Shown here in pieces: positions 1-8,155 of a stretch of DNA of 62,410 bases. Below the pieces are notes generated by a model. That model saw nothing but the letters and a program-made list of their open reading frames with translations. It ran no database searches and was not told where the DNA came from. Source of the DNA: CAZJLP01 sp964546955. GTDB taxonomy: Bacteria; Verrucomicrobiota; Verrucomicrobiia; Opitutales; Opitutaceae. Made by a program: the position numbers and the translations under genes. Location: assembly GCA_964546955.1 (NCBI GenBank), contig CAZJLP010000029.1:1-62410 (forward strand). The letters are read 5' to 3'. Each line of letters starts with the position of its first letter. Within the stretch, counting starts at the first letter, position 1.

Positions 1-207
1 CGGGCTCGGGAGTTTTGGAAAAGCTTTGAAACCAAGGTGGCCACCCCCGTCGAAAAGCAGACAAGCCGGCTGCACGCGGCCAATGTGTTGATTAAGCAGG
101 AAAAATACGCCGAAGCGCGCGAGCTCCTTGCGACCGTGACGGAAGACGTCCTGCAAAAACAGAAAGAAAAGCTGGTTGCACAATTGCCCGCCGAAGCCAC
201 CAAATAG
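1..207 (+). CDS. C-terminal end of an unidentified helical protein (5' truncated)
   Basis: An open frame enters from the left edge in frame 1 and ends with TAG at 205-207, giving 68 residues. The peptide is charged and looks helical. The stretch ANVLIKQEKYAEARELL resembles one TPR-like helical hairpin, and it is followed by a lysine/glutamine-rich helix ending in PAEATK. The start and most of the protein lie outside the window, so no function can be assigned. It is read in the same direction as the rhomboid-like gene 45 bases downstream. The alternative is a coiled-coil protein without TPRs. Confidence 0.6.
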   Translation, partial: RAREFWKSFETKVATPVEKQTSRLHAANVLIKQEKYAEARELLATVTEDVLQKQKEKLVAQLPAEATK

Positions 208-252
208 CCTTACAGCGTCACCCGACGCTGCCCCGCCTCCCGCCGCTTCGAC

Positions 253-1062
253 ATGTCTTGGTTCAATCGCCTCGAACGCACCCTTTCGCCCTTCGCGATC
301 AGCAATCTGACGCTGTACTTGGTCATCGGACAGACGTTTGTCTACCTGGCCCTGTTTCTGAATCAGCTGGACCACGACCGGCTGGTGTTAGTGCCGAACT
401 GGGTGATGGAGGGGGAGGTGTGGCGTCTTCTCACCTTCGTCTTCGACCCGCCAAACGTCTATTGGGTCTTCTTCGCCTTCGCGATTTACTTCTTCTATTT
501 CATCGGCAACTCGCTCGAAGGCTACTGGGGCGCGCTTCGCTACAATCTGTTCATTTTGGTGGGGTACCTGCTGACGGTCGGTTTGGCGTTCGTCACTCCC
601 GACCACGAAGCGTCCAATGTGTTCATCGGAGGCGCCGTCTTCCTCGCTTTCGCCTATTTGAACCCCGAGTTCGTGATGTACTTGTTCTTTATCATACCGG
701 TGAAGATCAAGTGGCTGGCGTGGTTGGCTTGGTTCGGGTACGCGTGGACGTTTGTGATGGGCAGCCTTTCCGCGCGGCTGGCAGTCCTCGCCGCGGTCGG
801 GAATTTCTTTTTGTTCTTCGGCCGGGACATCTGGCTGGATATGCGCCTGCGCGGGCGCCGGATGAGCCACGACGCCAAACGGTTTGCCGACGAGGGGCGC
901 GGCCCGGTGGCGCGCCACACCTGCCACGTCTGCCAAAAGACCGACCTGACCAATCCGGAAATGGACTTCCGCTACTGCTCCAAATGTGCGGGCGACCAAT
1001 GCTATTGCCCCGAGCACATCCGCGCACACGAGCACGTGACAGGCATCGGCAGCCAGACTTGA
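253..1062 (+). CDS. Rhomboid-fold integral membrane protein without the catalytic serine, with a C-terminal zinc-ribbon-like tail
   Basis: A protein of 269 residues. About six hydrophobic segments span roughly residues 17-200, and WRLLTFVF near residue 57 matches the first conserved block of rhomboid proteases. The position where active rhomboids have GxSG reads NVFIGGAVF, so the nucleophilic serine is missing and no catalytic histidine can be recognised. The soluble tail has CHVC at about residue 224, then YCSKC, then CYCPEH, a Cys/His set suited to binding zinc. Known family: inactive rhomboid relatives such as derlins handle membrane substrates without cutting them. Inference: a pseudoprotease with a metal-binding cytoplasmic tail. 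It lies 13 bases before the methyltransferase gene, so co-transcription is likely. Confidence 0.75.
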   Translation: MSWFNRLERTLSPFAISNLTLYLVIGQTFVYLALFLNQLDHDRLVLVPNWVMEGEVWRLLTFVFDPPNVYWVFFAFAIYFFYFIGNSLEGYWGALRYNLFILVGYLLTVGLAFVTPDHEASNVFIGGAVFLAFAYLNPEFVMYLFFIIPVKIKWLAWLAWFGYAWTFVMGSLSARLAVLAAVGNFFLFFGRDIWLDMRLRGRRMSHDAKRFADEGRGPVARHTCHVCQKTDLTNPEMDFRYCSKCAGDQCYCPEHIRAHEHVTGIGSQT

Positions 1063-1075
1063 ACCTCGGCGGTCG

Positions 1076-2041
1076 ATGGCACGCGCCTCCAAATCGAAAA
1101 CGCTCACCACGCTCCCGCCAACGACCGGGCTGACTACACTGCGGGCGTGGCTCGAGTTGGCCGAGCGCGTGTATGCCCAAGCGGGGTTGGCCTTGGGTCA
1201 GATCGCCACGACTCCGCACGATGAAGCGCTGTACCTCTTTCTTCGGGCGCTGAACTTGCCGCTGGAGAGCGATTTTTCGGTGCTGAGCAAACCGCTCACG
1301 GCAGCCCAGCGCGAAACCCTCCGCGGGGTCTTGATCCGGCGCGCCGTCGATCGCACTCCGGCGGCCTACATCACCCGCGAGGCATTTCTGGGAGAGCACC
1401 GGTTCTACGTGGACGAGAGGACGATCATCCCTCGCTCGTACTTCCTGGAAATCATTCCTCGCGAGCTCGATTCGTGGCTCGCCAAGCCCGCAGACGTGCG
1501 CCGCGTGGTCGACCTCTGCACCGGATCCGGTTGCCTCGCCATCCTGCTCGCGCATCACTTCCCCGCCGCGAAGGTGGATGCGATCGACCTCTCGCCGGCC
1601 GCGCTGGAAGTGGCCAAGATCAACGTCAAGGAGCACAAACTACAGAAGCGCGTCACCCTTCATTGCAGCGACGTATTCGACGCGGTGCCGCGCGCCATCT
1701 ACGATGTGGTTCTCAGCAATCCTCCCTACGAACCCACGGCGCACTGCGACGCTCTGCCCCCCGAATTCCATCGGGAACCGCGCATGGCGTTGGACGGAGG
1801 CCCGGACGGCCTCGTCATTATTCGCAAACTCCTCCACCAGACGCGCGAACGTTTGTCCCCGGACGGGATCGTACTGCTGGAAGTCGGCGGACTGCGGGCC
1901 GCCATGGATCGGGAGTTCTCCGCGCTCGACCCCCATTGGCTTCACACGGAAGACGGGGCGGACTGTGTTTGCGTGATTTCGGCCAAACGGCTGTTGGGGT
2001 GGAGAGGGGCTGAGGGTTCGAAAGACAAGAGGGAACGCTAG
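1076..2041 (+). CDS. prmB: PrmB/HemK-type N5-glutamine methyltransferase
   Basis: A 321-residue class I SAM-dependent methyltransferase. The SAM site is visible as DLCTGSGCLAI at about residue 145, and the acceptor-binding motif NPPYEP lies at about residue 214. The block after NPPY, with LPPEF, EPRMALDGGPDGL and a late LLEVGG, matches the PrmB/PrmC group, which methylates the glutamine side chain of ribosomal protein L3 (PrmB) or of release factors (PrmC). The length and the extended helical N-terminal domain fit PrmB slightly better, as does the H-x-D-x-LPPEF spacing. A PrmC role cannot be excluded. It follows the rhomboid-like gene closely and ends at a convergent junction. Confidence 0.85.
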   Translation: MARASKSKTLTTLPPTTGLTTLRAWLELAERVYAQAGLALGQIATTPHDEALYLFLRALNLPLESDFSVLSKPLTAAQRETLRGVLIRRAVDRTPAAYITREAFLGEHRFYVDERTIIPRSYFLEIIPRELDSWLAKPADVRRVVDLCTGSGCLAILLAHHFPAAKVDAIDLSPAALEVAKINVKEHKLQKRVTLHCSDVFDAVPRAIYDVVLSNPPYEPTAHCDALPPEFHREPRMALDGGPDGLVIIRKLLHQTRERLSPDGIVLLEVGGLRAAMDREFSALDPHWLHTEDGADCVCVISAKRLLGWRGAEGSKDKRER

Positions 2042-2200
2042 AGCGTGTTTCGACTGGCCCTTTTCGATGGTAGGTCGAGCCCCTCCGGCCAAGCCGCGGG
2101 TGGTCTCGATACCGATTCAGGTTCAACTGCGCCACACCGCCATCCGAAGTTCGCATCAACCCCGCCGGCGGCCGGTCCAGAGGCCCGGTCCTACCCATAA

Positions 2201-2241
2201 CAATCCCGAGTTGGAACCGATCAATTCCCACTTCGGGATTG
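2201..2241. terminator. Inverted repeat between convergent genes, probable bidirectional terminator
   Basis: The arms CAATCCCGA (2201-2209) and TCGGGATTG (2233-2241) pair perfectly, and the stem continues inwards with mismatches. There is no U-tract on either side. It lies between the 3' ends of the methyltransferase and TPR genes. The rest of 2042-2277 holds nothing else that I recognise. Confidence 0.5.
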
Positions 2242-2277
2242 GCAGAGATCAGCGAGGATTAGCGTTTCTCCATGCGT

Positions 2278-3525
2278 CTACGCGCGCGCAGGTCTCACGC
2301 GTTTCCTCAACCCCGCCTGCCTTTCCTGTAAACAATGGTGCAGTGCGACGCCGGCGATCAAGACACCGGCGGCAGGCAGATAGAAACCGAGCAAAAGTCC
2401 GGCCATGCCGGCAATGCGCAACGTTTGCGCGACCGCATCGGGCACCCAGCCGAGGCCGCAACATTCCTGCGGCTCCAGGTGGTCCGTCGTACCGGCGAGC
2501 ACAAGGCACGCAAACGCAGCGGCCTTTAGCGCGAGGTTCTGCGTGACCAGTCCCCACCCGAAAAAGACGATCCCGAGCGCTGCAAAGGCCAAAAAACAGC
2601 CTGCCGCTCTCCGCTCTTCCTCCGATAGAAGGACCTTTTCCGCCCGATCGAAAAGAAAGATGACGCGGAAGAGGCTGCCGGCGGCTCGCGAAAAGAACAC
2701 GGCGCCGTACAACAGCGCGACAAGTGTCCAGGTCAATTGGTCTCCGCTTTCCGCCACCTTGCGAGCGGCGGCAAAGAACAGGGTCGCCGCCAGCAAAACC
2801 GACAGGGGATGCTCCTGGAAGAGGCGATCGACTTGTCGCGACGAGGTGGTCAAGACCCGCCGCGCGACGGTCCTGGAACGCAGCGCCTCGATCAAGCCGT
2901 GTCGCGCTATGCGGTCGCGGGGATCGATCCGCAACGCCTGCCGAAACTGCTGGGCTGCTTCCCGGGCTCGCCCGCCGCGCAGGCCGACAAAGCCGCGGAG
3001 CGAAAAGGCCAGCGCGTTGTTGGCGTCGAGGGACAGCGCATGCTCAATCGCCGCAGCGGCCTCCTGCGGCCGATCCTGACGAAGCAAGGCCAGCGCCCGG
3101 GCATTCGCGCAGCCGACGTGCCCCGGATCGCGGGCCAAACCGTCGGCCGCCGATCCCGCGGCGGCGAGCGGTCGATCGCGCGCGAGATCGATCAGGGCCT
3201 GTTGCGCGTAATAGTCCGCTTCGCAGGGGGCCAGTTTGAGCGCCTCCGCGATGGCGCAACGGGCATCGCCTAACCGGTCCTGATCGAGCAGCACCGTCGC
3301 ATGCACGTAGTGGCCGTAAGCCCAGTCCGGATCCAGCGCCACCGCTTTCCGGGCCGCGGCCAGCGCTCGGTATCCGTCGAAGCGATACATGGAAGCCAGC
3401 GCCAGGTAGGCCAGACCGAGCGTGTTTTCCGGATTCTCTTCGAGCGCTTCGGCCGCTTCGCGTTCCAAAAGGTCGTAACGACCCTGTTGGAGCAAAACCC
3501 CGGCACGCTCGAGGTGGACGCTCAT
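2278..3525 (-). CDS. TPR protein with C-terminal membrane segments
   Basis: A protein of 415 residues. Residues 1-215 are tetratricopeptide repeats, seen as repeated A-x-x-x-A-L-x-x-x-P patterns such as ALEENPENTLGLAYLALA, AVALDPDWAYGHY and ALRIDPRDRIARHGL. After a basic linker, the region from about 230 to 400 has at least four hydrophobic segments (SVLLAATLFFAAA, ALLYGAVFF, FLAFAALGIVFFGW, LLLGFYLPAAGVLIAG). The TPRs probably face the cytoplasm as a scaffold. The gene starts 21 bases after the TPR-AAA+ gene ends on the same strand, so the two are almost certainly co-transcribed and may act together. The function is not known. Confidence 0.8.
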   Translation of the reverse strand: MSVHLERAGVLLQQGRYDLLEREAAEALEENPENTLGLAYLALASMYRFDGYRALAAARKAVALDPDWAYGHYVHATVLLDQDRLGDARCAIAEALKLAPCEADYYAQQALIDLARDRPLAAAGSAADGLARDPGHVGCANARALALLRQDRPQEAAAAIEHALSLDANNALAFSLRGFVGLRGGRAREAAQQFRQALRIDPRDRIARHGLIEALRSRTVARRVLTTSSRQVDRLFQEHPLSVLLAATLFFAAARKVAESGDQLTWTLVALLYGAVFFSRAAGSLFRVIFLFDRAEKVLLSEEERRAAGCFLAFAALGIVFFGWGLVTQNLALKAAAFACLVLAGTTDHLEPQECCGLGWVPDAVAQTLRIAGMAGLLLGFYLPAAGVLIAGVALHHCLQERQAGLRKRVRPARA

Positions 3526-3546
3526 TTCGCCGGCGCCTTCCCGCCG

Positions 3547-5013
3547 TCATTTGGCCAGCTTGAGGTGAGCGAGGATGTCATCGTAGAGTCCGCTTTGGTT
3601 GGCGTAGAGCGCATAGTTCCGGGCCGTCTCAAACCAGTCCCGCACGCTCGGCTTATGCCGCTTGGCCGCATCGAGCAAATCCCGCTGGCCGATCGGCCGG
3701 ACCGCGCCCGCCTTCATGGCCTCGCGCAGCTTGGCCTCCACCGCGAGATCGACCACCGCCTTCAAATCGGCGCCCGAAAACCCGTCGGTTTTCCGCGCCA
3801 CCTGCTCGAAATCGAGTTCATCGACCGGCTTGCCGCGCAGCATCAGACGGAGAATTGCGGCGCGCGCCATCCGGTCGGGCGGGGGCACGAAGATGATGCG
3901 ATCGAACCGGCCCGGCCGGCGAAACGCCGGATCCAAATGCCAGGGGGCGTTGGTCGCCGCAAGGACGAGCACACCCTCGTTGGACGAGCCGAGTCCGTCG
4001 AGTTCGGCGAGGAATTGATTGATGATTTGCCGGCCCCCGCTCTTGAGCATGTCCGAGCGATTCGCGCCGAGGGCATCCACTTCGTCGAAGAAAAGGACAC
4101 AGGGACGGTGACCCCTCGCCTGTTCGAAGACGCCGTGGAGGTTTCGTTCGCTTTGTCCGATCCACATGTCCAACACATCGCCCATGCCGACGCCCACAAA
4201 GGCGGCGTTGACCTCTCCCGCCGTCGCGCGCGCCAAAAACGTCTTCCCGCAACCGGGGGGCCCATAGAGCAAAATCCCGCCGCCCACCTTCTTTCCATAC
4301 GCTTCAAAAAGCTGGGGCTGCTGCAGCGGGAGAATAATCTTCATGCGGATCTCGTCCTTCACCGCCTCCATCCCGCCCACCGCGCTAAAATCCAATTGAG
4401 GCCGCTCGACGTCAGGGGGTGGCTTGTCTCCGGGCAGCTCGCTGTCATGATGCGAAGACCGGTCCGCCTTTGCAGTCGGATCGCCGTCGCCGAACGGATA
4501 ATCCGTTTCAGGGTGTTCTTCTTCCTCTCGGTCGAAGGGAGCGGGACTGACCGCCGCCTGTCGCGAAGCTGCGGCCGCGTTTCGCCGCGGCAGATCCGGG
4601 CCTAGATCCTGCTCGAGGGCGCCATCCACCAAGCTCGGGTCGGCTGCGCAGGCTCTCGCATACTGCAGCGCGGCCGTTCTCGTCTCGCCGGCTTGAAGGG
4701 ACAGACGCGCATGCAAAAGGAGGGCGCGCGGCGCAGGGGACTCGTGCTTGAGCAACGTCTCGACCACCACCAATGCCGCACTCGACTTTCCCTGCTGGTA
4801 AAAGGCGGAGGCGAGCCCAAGTTTTGCCGGCACGCTGTCGGGATCGAGCGCCAGGGCTCGTTTGAAGAGGGCTTCAGCCTCGGTCAAACCACTCCGCCGG
4901 AGCACCGTCTCCGCCGCATGCAAGAGGAGCGGCGAGTTGTCGGGAGAGAGCTGAATAGCATCGCGCAGGGCGGCGGGGATCAGACTCGATGACAAAAGGT
5001 CGTCGGCAGACAT
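3547..5013 (-). CDS. TPR-AAA+ ATPase of the Cdc48/Vps4-like type
   Basis: A protein of 488 residues from the ATG at 5013. The open frame continues upstream, but that extension is basic and unconserved in appearance. Residues 10-130 form TPR-like helices and 150-205 an acidic, disordered linker. The AAA+ module has Walker A GPPGCGKT (251-258), Walker B LFFDEVDA (307-314), sensor-1 Asn 355 and RRPGRFDR with the arginine fingers (365-372). The last 35 residues (SVRDWFETARNYALYANQSG) resemble the C-terminal helix region of Vps4/katanin-type ATPases. Known family: such ATPases form hexamers and remodel or unfold proteins. The paired TPR-membrane protein is a plausible partner or substrate adaptor, which is inference. 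Confidence 0.88.
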   Translation of the reverse strand: MSADDLLSSSLIPAALRDAIQLSPDNSPLLLHAAETVLRRSGLTEAEALFKRALALDPDSVPAKLGLASAFYQQGKSSAALVVVETLLKHESPAPRALLLHARLSLQAGETRTAALQYARACAADPSLVDGALEQDLGPDLPRRNAAAASRQAAVSPAPFDREEEEHPETDYPFGDGDPTAKADRSSHHDSELPGDKPPPDVERPQLDFSAVGGMEAVKDEIRMKIILPLQQPQLFEAYGKKVGGGILLYGPPGCGKTFLARATAGEVNAAFVGVGMGDVLDMWIGQSERNLHGVFEQARGHRPCVLFFDEVDALGANRSDMLKSGGRQIINQFLAELDGLGSSNEGVLVLAATNAPWHLDPAFRRPGRFDRIIFVPPPDRMARAAILRLMLRGKPVDELDFEQVARKTDGFSGADLKAVVDLAVEAKLREAMKAGAVRPIGQRDLLDAAKRHKPSVRDWFETARNYALYANQSGLYDDILAHLKLAK

Positions 5014-5174
5014 GGGTTGGCCGGTGATGCGCGAGGGGTTCGGACCGCGAGAGTTTTTCCGTTTCAACGAGAAATGCAAGATAACGGAACGCGCGTGAAA
5101 AAAGGCCAAACACGCCTGGGCACGCCGGAAATGGTTTACGGTCCCGAATCCCCCGGCCCCCCCAACCCGCAATT

Positions 5175-5780
5175 CTAGCGCGCCAAATCGTACAAAGCGT
5201 AGCCAGCAAAAACGTTAGGACGTATCGCACAGGGCCGTTTCCAATCGCCGCGCAGCAGGGCTCGGCGCACCGGGCGAATCCCTTTGGCCGCGCAAAATAT
5301 CTCGAAGTCGGCGATACTTAGAGGGTTGGAAGGGCGGCTCTCGAACCACTCCGTGGTAAAAACATCGTTTCTCGGCTTGCGGCCATGCAGCAGGGCATAG
5401 GCGCGGTTTTTCCAATAGCCGTAATTCACGAACCCGATCGTGACACTCTTAGCCACGCGAAGCGCTTGTTCGATCACCGCATGCGGTTGATCGACTTCCT
5501 CGAGGGTGCGGGAGCAGATAACGCGGTCGAAATGCCCGTCCGGAAACGACCTCATGAACTCCATCATGTCTCCCTGATACGCCGTGATCCCGCGTCGCAC
5601 GCAAGCTGAGATCTTATCGAAATCCAAGTCTACGCCGACGGCGAAAACATCCTTTGTTTGCACCAGGTGTTCCAAGAGAACACCGCGCCCGCAGCCCAGA
5701 TCGAGGACGCGCGACTTGGGTTCAACCCAATCGGCAATGATCTGCATATCGACGGTGCGTTTGACGGGTGGTTTGGCCAT
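5175..5780 (-). CDS. metW: MetW-family methyltransferase
   Basis: A protein of 201 residues from the ATG at 5780; an in-frame ATG 12 bases upstream is also possible. The SAM motif VLDLGCGRGVLLEHL lies near residue 28. FDRVICSRTLEEVDQP, and later GFVNYGYWKNR, are typical of MetW, which is normally encoded beside the homoserine acetyltransferase MetX and supports methionine synthesis. Here no metX is adjacent. The next gene on the same strand, 161 bases downstream, is the TPR-AAA+ ATPase. The assignment to the MetW family is secure; the role in methionine synthesis rests on the family. Confidence 0.88.
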   Translation of the reverse strand: MAKPPVKRTVDMQIIADWVEPKSRVLDLGCGRGVLLEHLVQTKDVFAVGVDLDFDKISACVRRGITAYQGDMMEFMRSFPDGHFDRVICSRTLEEVDQPHAVIEQALRVAKSVTIGFVNYGYWKNRAYALLHGRKPRNDVFTTEWFESRPSNPLSIADFEIFCAAKGIRPVRRALLRGDWKRPCAIRPNVFAGYALYDLAR

Positions 5781-5997
5781 TGGAAGTAGCAACGCGGCAA
5801 ACAGCTAGGGCACTCCGTCGAGGAGCTCAATTGCGATCTCACGCTGTATTCACTCCGTGGGCCAGCCACGGACTTCCCGTGCTCCTTTTGCGGTAGTCGG
5901 CCAGAAAAAGCTTCCGTCCGTAGCCGTTTGGATGTTACGGCACTGGTCTGCCCCTGGTTAGGCACGCATCCCGAACCCCACCCAACACCCGTATCCC

Positions 5998-7764
5998 GTG
6001 TATTCCTTACTCACTGCTCTTCCTCTTGCTGCCGGTGGCGGTGGCATGTCCGCCGCCGGCGGCGTAACGCTTCAACTCGCCTGGGTCGATTACGCCATCC
6101 TCGCCGTCTACTTTGCCTTCGTCATCGGTATTGGATGGGTCCTCCGCAAATCGTCCAACACCAGCACGGGCTTTTTCGAGTCGGGTCGCTCCTTGCCGGC
6201 CTGGGTCTGTGCCTTGGGCTTCATCGGGGCGAACCTAGGTGCCCAAGAGGTAATCGGCATGGCGGCGTCTGGCGCCAAATACGGCATTGCGACCAGCCAC
6301 TTCTATTGGATCGGGGCAATCCCGGCGATGGTGTTCATCGGAATCTTCATGATGCCGTTTTATTACGGTTCGAAGGCGCGATCCGTGCCGGAGTACTTGA
6401 AACTCCGCTTCGATGAAAAGACTCGCGTATTTAACGCGCTGACTTTTGCCGGCATGACGGTGTTTTCCTCCGGAATTTCGATGCACGCGCTGGCGCTCTT
6501 GCTCAACGCGATCCTCGGTTGGAATTATCACGTCAGCATCCTGATCTCGAGCCTGATCGTTTTGGTGTACATCTACACCGGCGGCTTAACCTCCGCGATC
6601 TATAATGAGGTGCTGCAGTTCTTCCTCATCGTCTTCGGCTTCCTGCCGTTGGTTTGGATCGGGCTCAACGATATCGGCGGCTGGGACGGGTTGATGGCAC
6701 AACTCGACGGTTACTCCAAAAAGCAGGGCATGCCAGGAGCCTGGAGCCATTCGTGGGCGCACATGGGCAACCCGGCGGACAATCCGATGGGAATAGAATG
6801 GTTCGGCCTGGCGATGGGCTTGGGCTTCGTTCTCTCGTTCGGCTACTGGTGCACCGACTTTCTGGTGGTCCAACGCGCGATGGCCGCAAAGGACATGAAT
6901 GCAGCCCGGCGTACGCCCATCATCGCGGCCATTCCGAAGATGCTGTTTCCCGCATTGGTCATCCTGCCCGGCATGATCGCAATCGCTTTGGTCAATCGCG
7001 GTGGCTTCGAGCTCCCCATGACCGATGGCGCCCCCAACTACAACATGGTGGTGCCCGCCATGCTGGCCCACTACCTCCCGAACGGCATGCTCGGAATTGG
7101 GCTCACGGCCCTGATGGCATCGTTCATGTCCGGCATGGCCGGCAACGTAACCGCCTTCAACACGGTGTGGACCTATGACCTCTACCAAGGGCACATCAAC
7201 AAGACCGCGTCCGACGATCACTTGGTCAAAATCGGCCGGCTCACGACCGTCGTCGGCCTCCTGATCAGCGCGGCGTGCGCGTATGCCGCCCGGCAGTTCG
7301 ACAACATCATGGACATGCTCCAACTGGTGTTCGGGTTCGTGAACGCGCCTCTCTTCGGCATCTTCCTGCTCGGCATGTTCTGGCGCCGGGCGACCGGTAA
7401 CGGCGCTTTTTGGGGTCTCTTGCTGGGCACGATCAGCGCCGTCGTTTTCCACGGCCTGACGCTCCCTTCGGTCGGAACCGCGGTTGGACTCAAGGGTGGC
7501 TGGCTCGGCACGTACTTCACGTTCAGGAGCGGCATGGCGCAAAGCTTCTGGATGGCGATCTTCGCCTTCGTCGGTTGTTTCCTAGGCACGATTGTCATCT
7601 CCCTGGCAACGAAGATCAACCGCACGGACGACGAGCTCCGCGGTCTCGTCTATTCGCTCACGGAAAAACCCAAGGACGAAGGAGCCGCGTGGTACGCGCG
7701 CCCCGCCGCGCTGGGTGCGGCCGTGCTCGCGGTCACGGTGGTTCTCAATATCGTTTTCGCCTAA
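5998..7764 (+). CDS. Sodium:solute symporter (SSS family)
   Basis: A protein of 588 residues with about 13-14 membrane segments. The N-terminal block (WVDYAILAVYFAFVIGIGW, then GFFESGRSLPAW) and the motif LGFIGANLGAQEVIGMAASG match the SSS core, which includes Na+/sugar transporters of the SGLT type. Many SSS proteins carry sugars, but the substrate cannot be read from the sequence. The start is uncertain: GTG at 5998 opens a hydrophobic leader, and ATG at 6046 would give a protein 16 residues shorter. It is followed after 19 bases by a small two-span membrane protein, probably a partner. The 217-base region upstream, shared with metW in divergent orientation, shows no clear operator. Confidence 0.9.
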   Translation: MYSLLTALPLAAGGGGMSAAGGVTLQLAWVDYAILAVYFAFVIGIGWVLRKSSNTSTGFFESGRSLPAWVCALGFIGANLGAQEVIGMAASGAKYGIATSHFYWIGAIPAMVFIGIFMMPFYYGSKARSVPEYLKLRFDEKTRVFNALTFAGMTVFSSGISMHALALLLNAILGWNYHVSILISSLIVLVYIYTGGLTSAIYNEVLQFFLIVFGFLPLVWIGLNDIGGWDGLMAQLDGYSKKQGMPGAWSHSWAHMGNPADNPMGIEWFGLAMGLGFVLSFGYWCTDFLVVQRAMAAKDMNAARRTPIIAAIPKMLFPALVILPGMIAIALVNRGGFELPMTDGAPNYNMVVPAMLAHYLPNGMLGIGLTALMASFMSGMAGNVTAFNTVWTYDLYQGHINKTASDDHLVKIGRLTTVVGLLISAACAYAARQFDNIMDMLQLVFGFVNAPLFGIFLLGMFWRRATGNGAFWGLLLGTISAVVFHGLTLPSVGTAVGLKGGWLGTYFTFRSGMAQSFWMAIFAFVGCFLGTIVISLATKINRTDDELRGLVYSLTEKPKDEGAAWYARPAALGAAVLAVTVVLNIVFA

Positions 7765-7783
7765 CCCTTAAATTCGCCTCTCT

Positions 7784-7987
7784 ATGCAACTCGACGTCCG
7801 CCTTCCCATGGGTTGGCTTTTCGCCACGCTCGGTGTGATTCTCACCATTTTCGGGTTTATCTCCGACAAGGCCATTTACGCGAAGTCCGGTAACTCGAAC
7901 GTGAACATCACGTGGGGCATCGTCTTCCTGGTGTTCGGCGGCATCTGCCTGTTCCTCGCCAAGCGGAAAAAGGGAGATCCATCCTAA
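7784..7987 (+). CDS. Small two-span membrane protein, candidate partner of the SSS symporter
   Basis: A protein of 67 residues with two hydrophobic helices, about 9-25 (MGWLFATLGVILTIFGF) and 43-60 (WGIVFLVFGGICLFLA), and a basic end (KRKKGDPS). It starts 19 bases after the symporter stop and ends just before a strong terminator, so the two genes form a bicistronic unit. Known precedent: the SSS permeases ActP and PanF are encoded beside small membrane proteins (YjcH, YhdT). A similar accessory role here is inference, since I do not recognise the family. Confidence 0.75.
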   Translation: MQLDVRLPMGWLFATLGVILTIFGFISDKAIYAKSGNSNVNITWGIVFLVFGGICLFLAKRKKGDPS

Positions 7988-8011
7988 GACAAGTTCTTCT
8001 TTAGAATCTCG

Positions 8012-8039
8012 GGCGCGGTGAAACCACCGCGCCTTTTTT
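8012..8039 (+). terminator. Rho-independent terminator of the symporter operon
   Basis: A perfect 9-bp stem, GGCGCGGTG (8012-8020) with CACCGCGCC (8025-8033), has an AAAC loop and is followed by six T residues. It lies 25 bases after the small membrane protein's stop codon. Confidence 0.92.
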
Positions 8040-8155
8040 GTGCTCTCCCGAAGTCCAATCGTTCTTCCTTAACGCAGTATTGCCCGCTCCGGTTTTTCCA
8101 GACCCCAAGATCCGAGCAGCGGCATTTGAAGCAAAACGCAGGGAGATGCCAATCC

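Noticed and set aside
3301..4605. A 434-codon plus-strand frame
   Set aside because: It lies antisense to the TPR-AAA+ gene, whose motifs are unmistakable.
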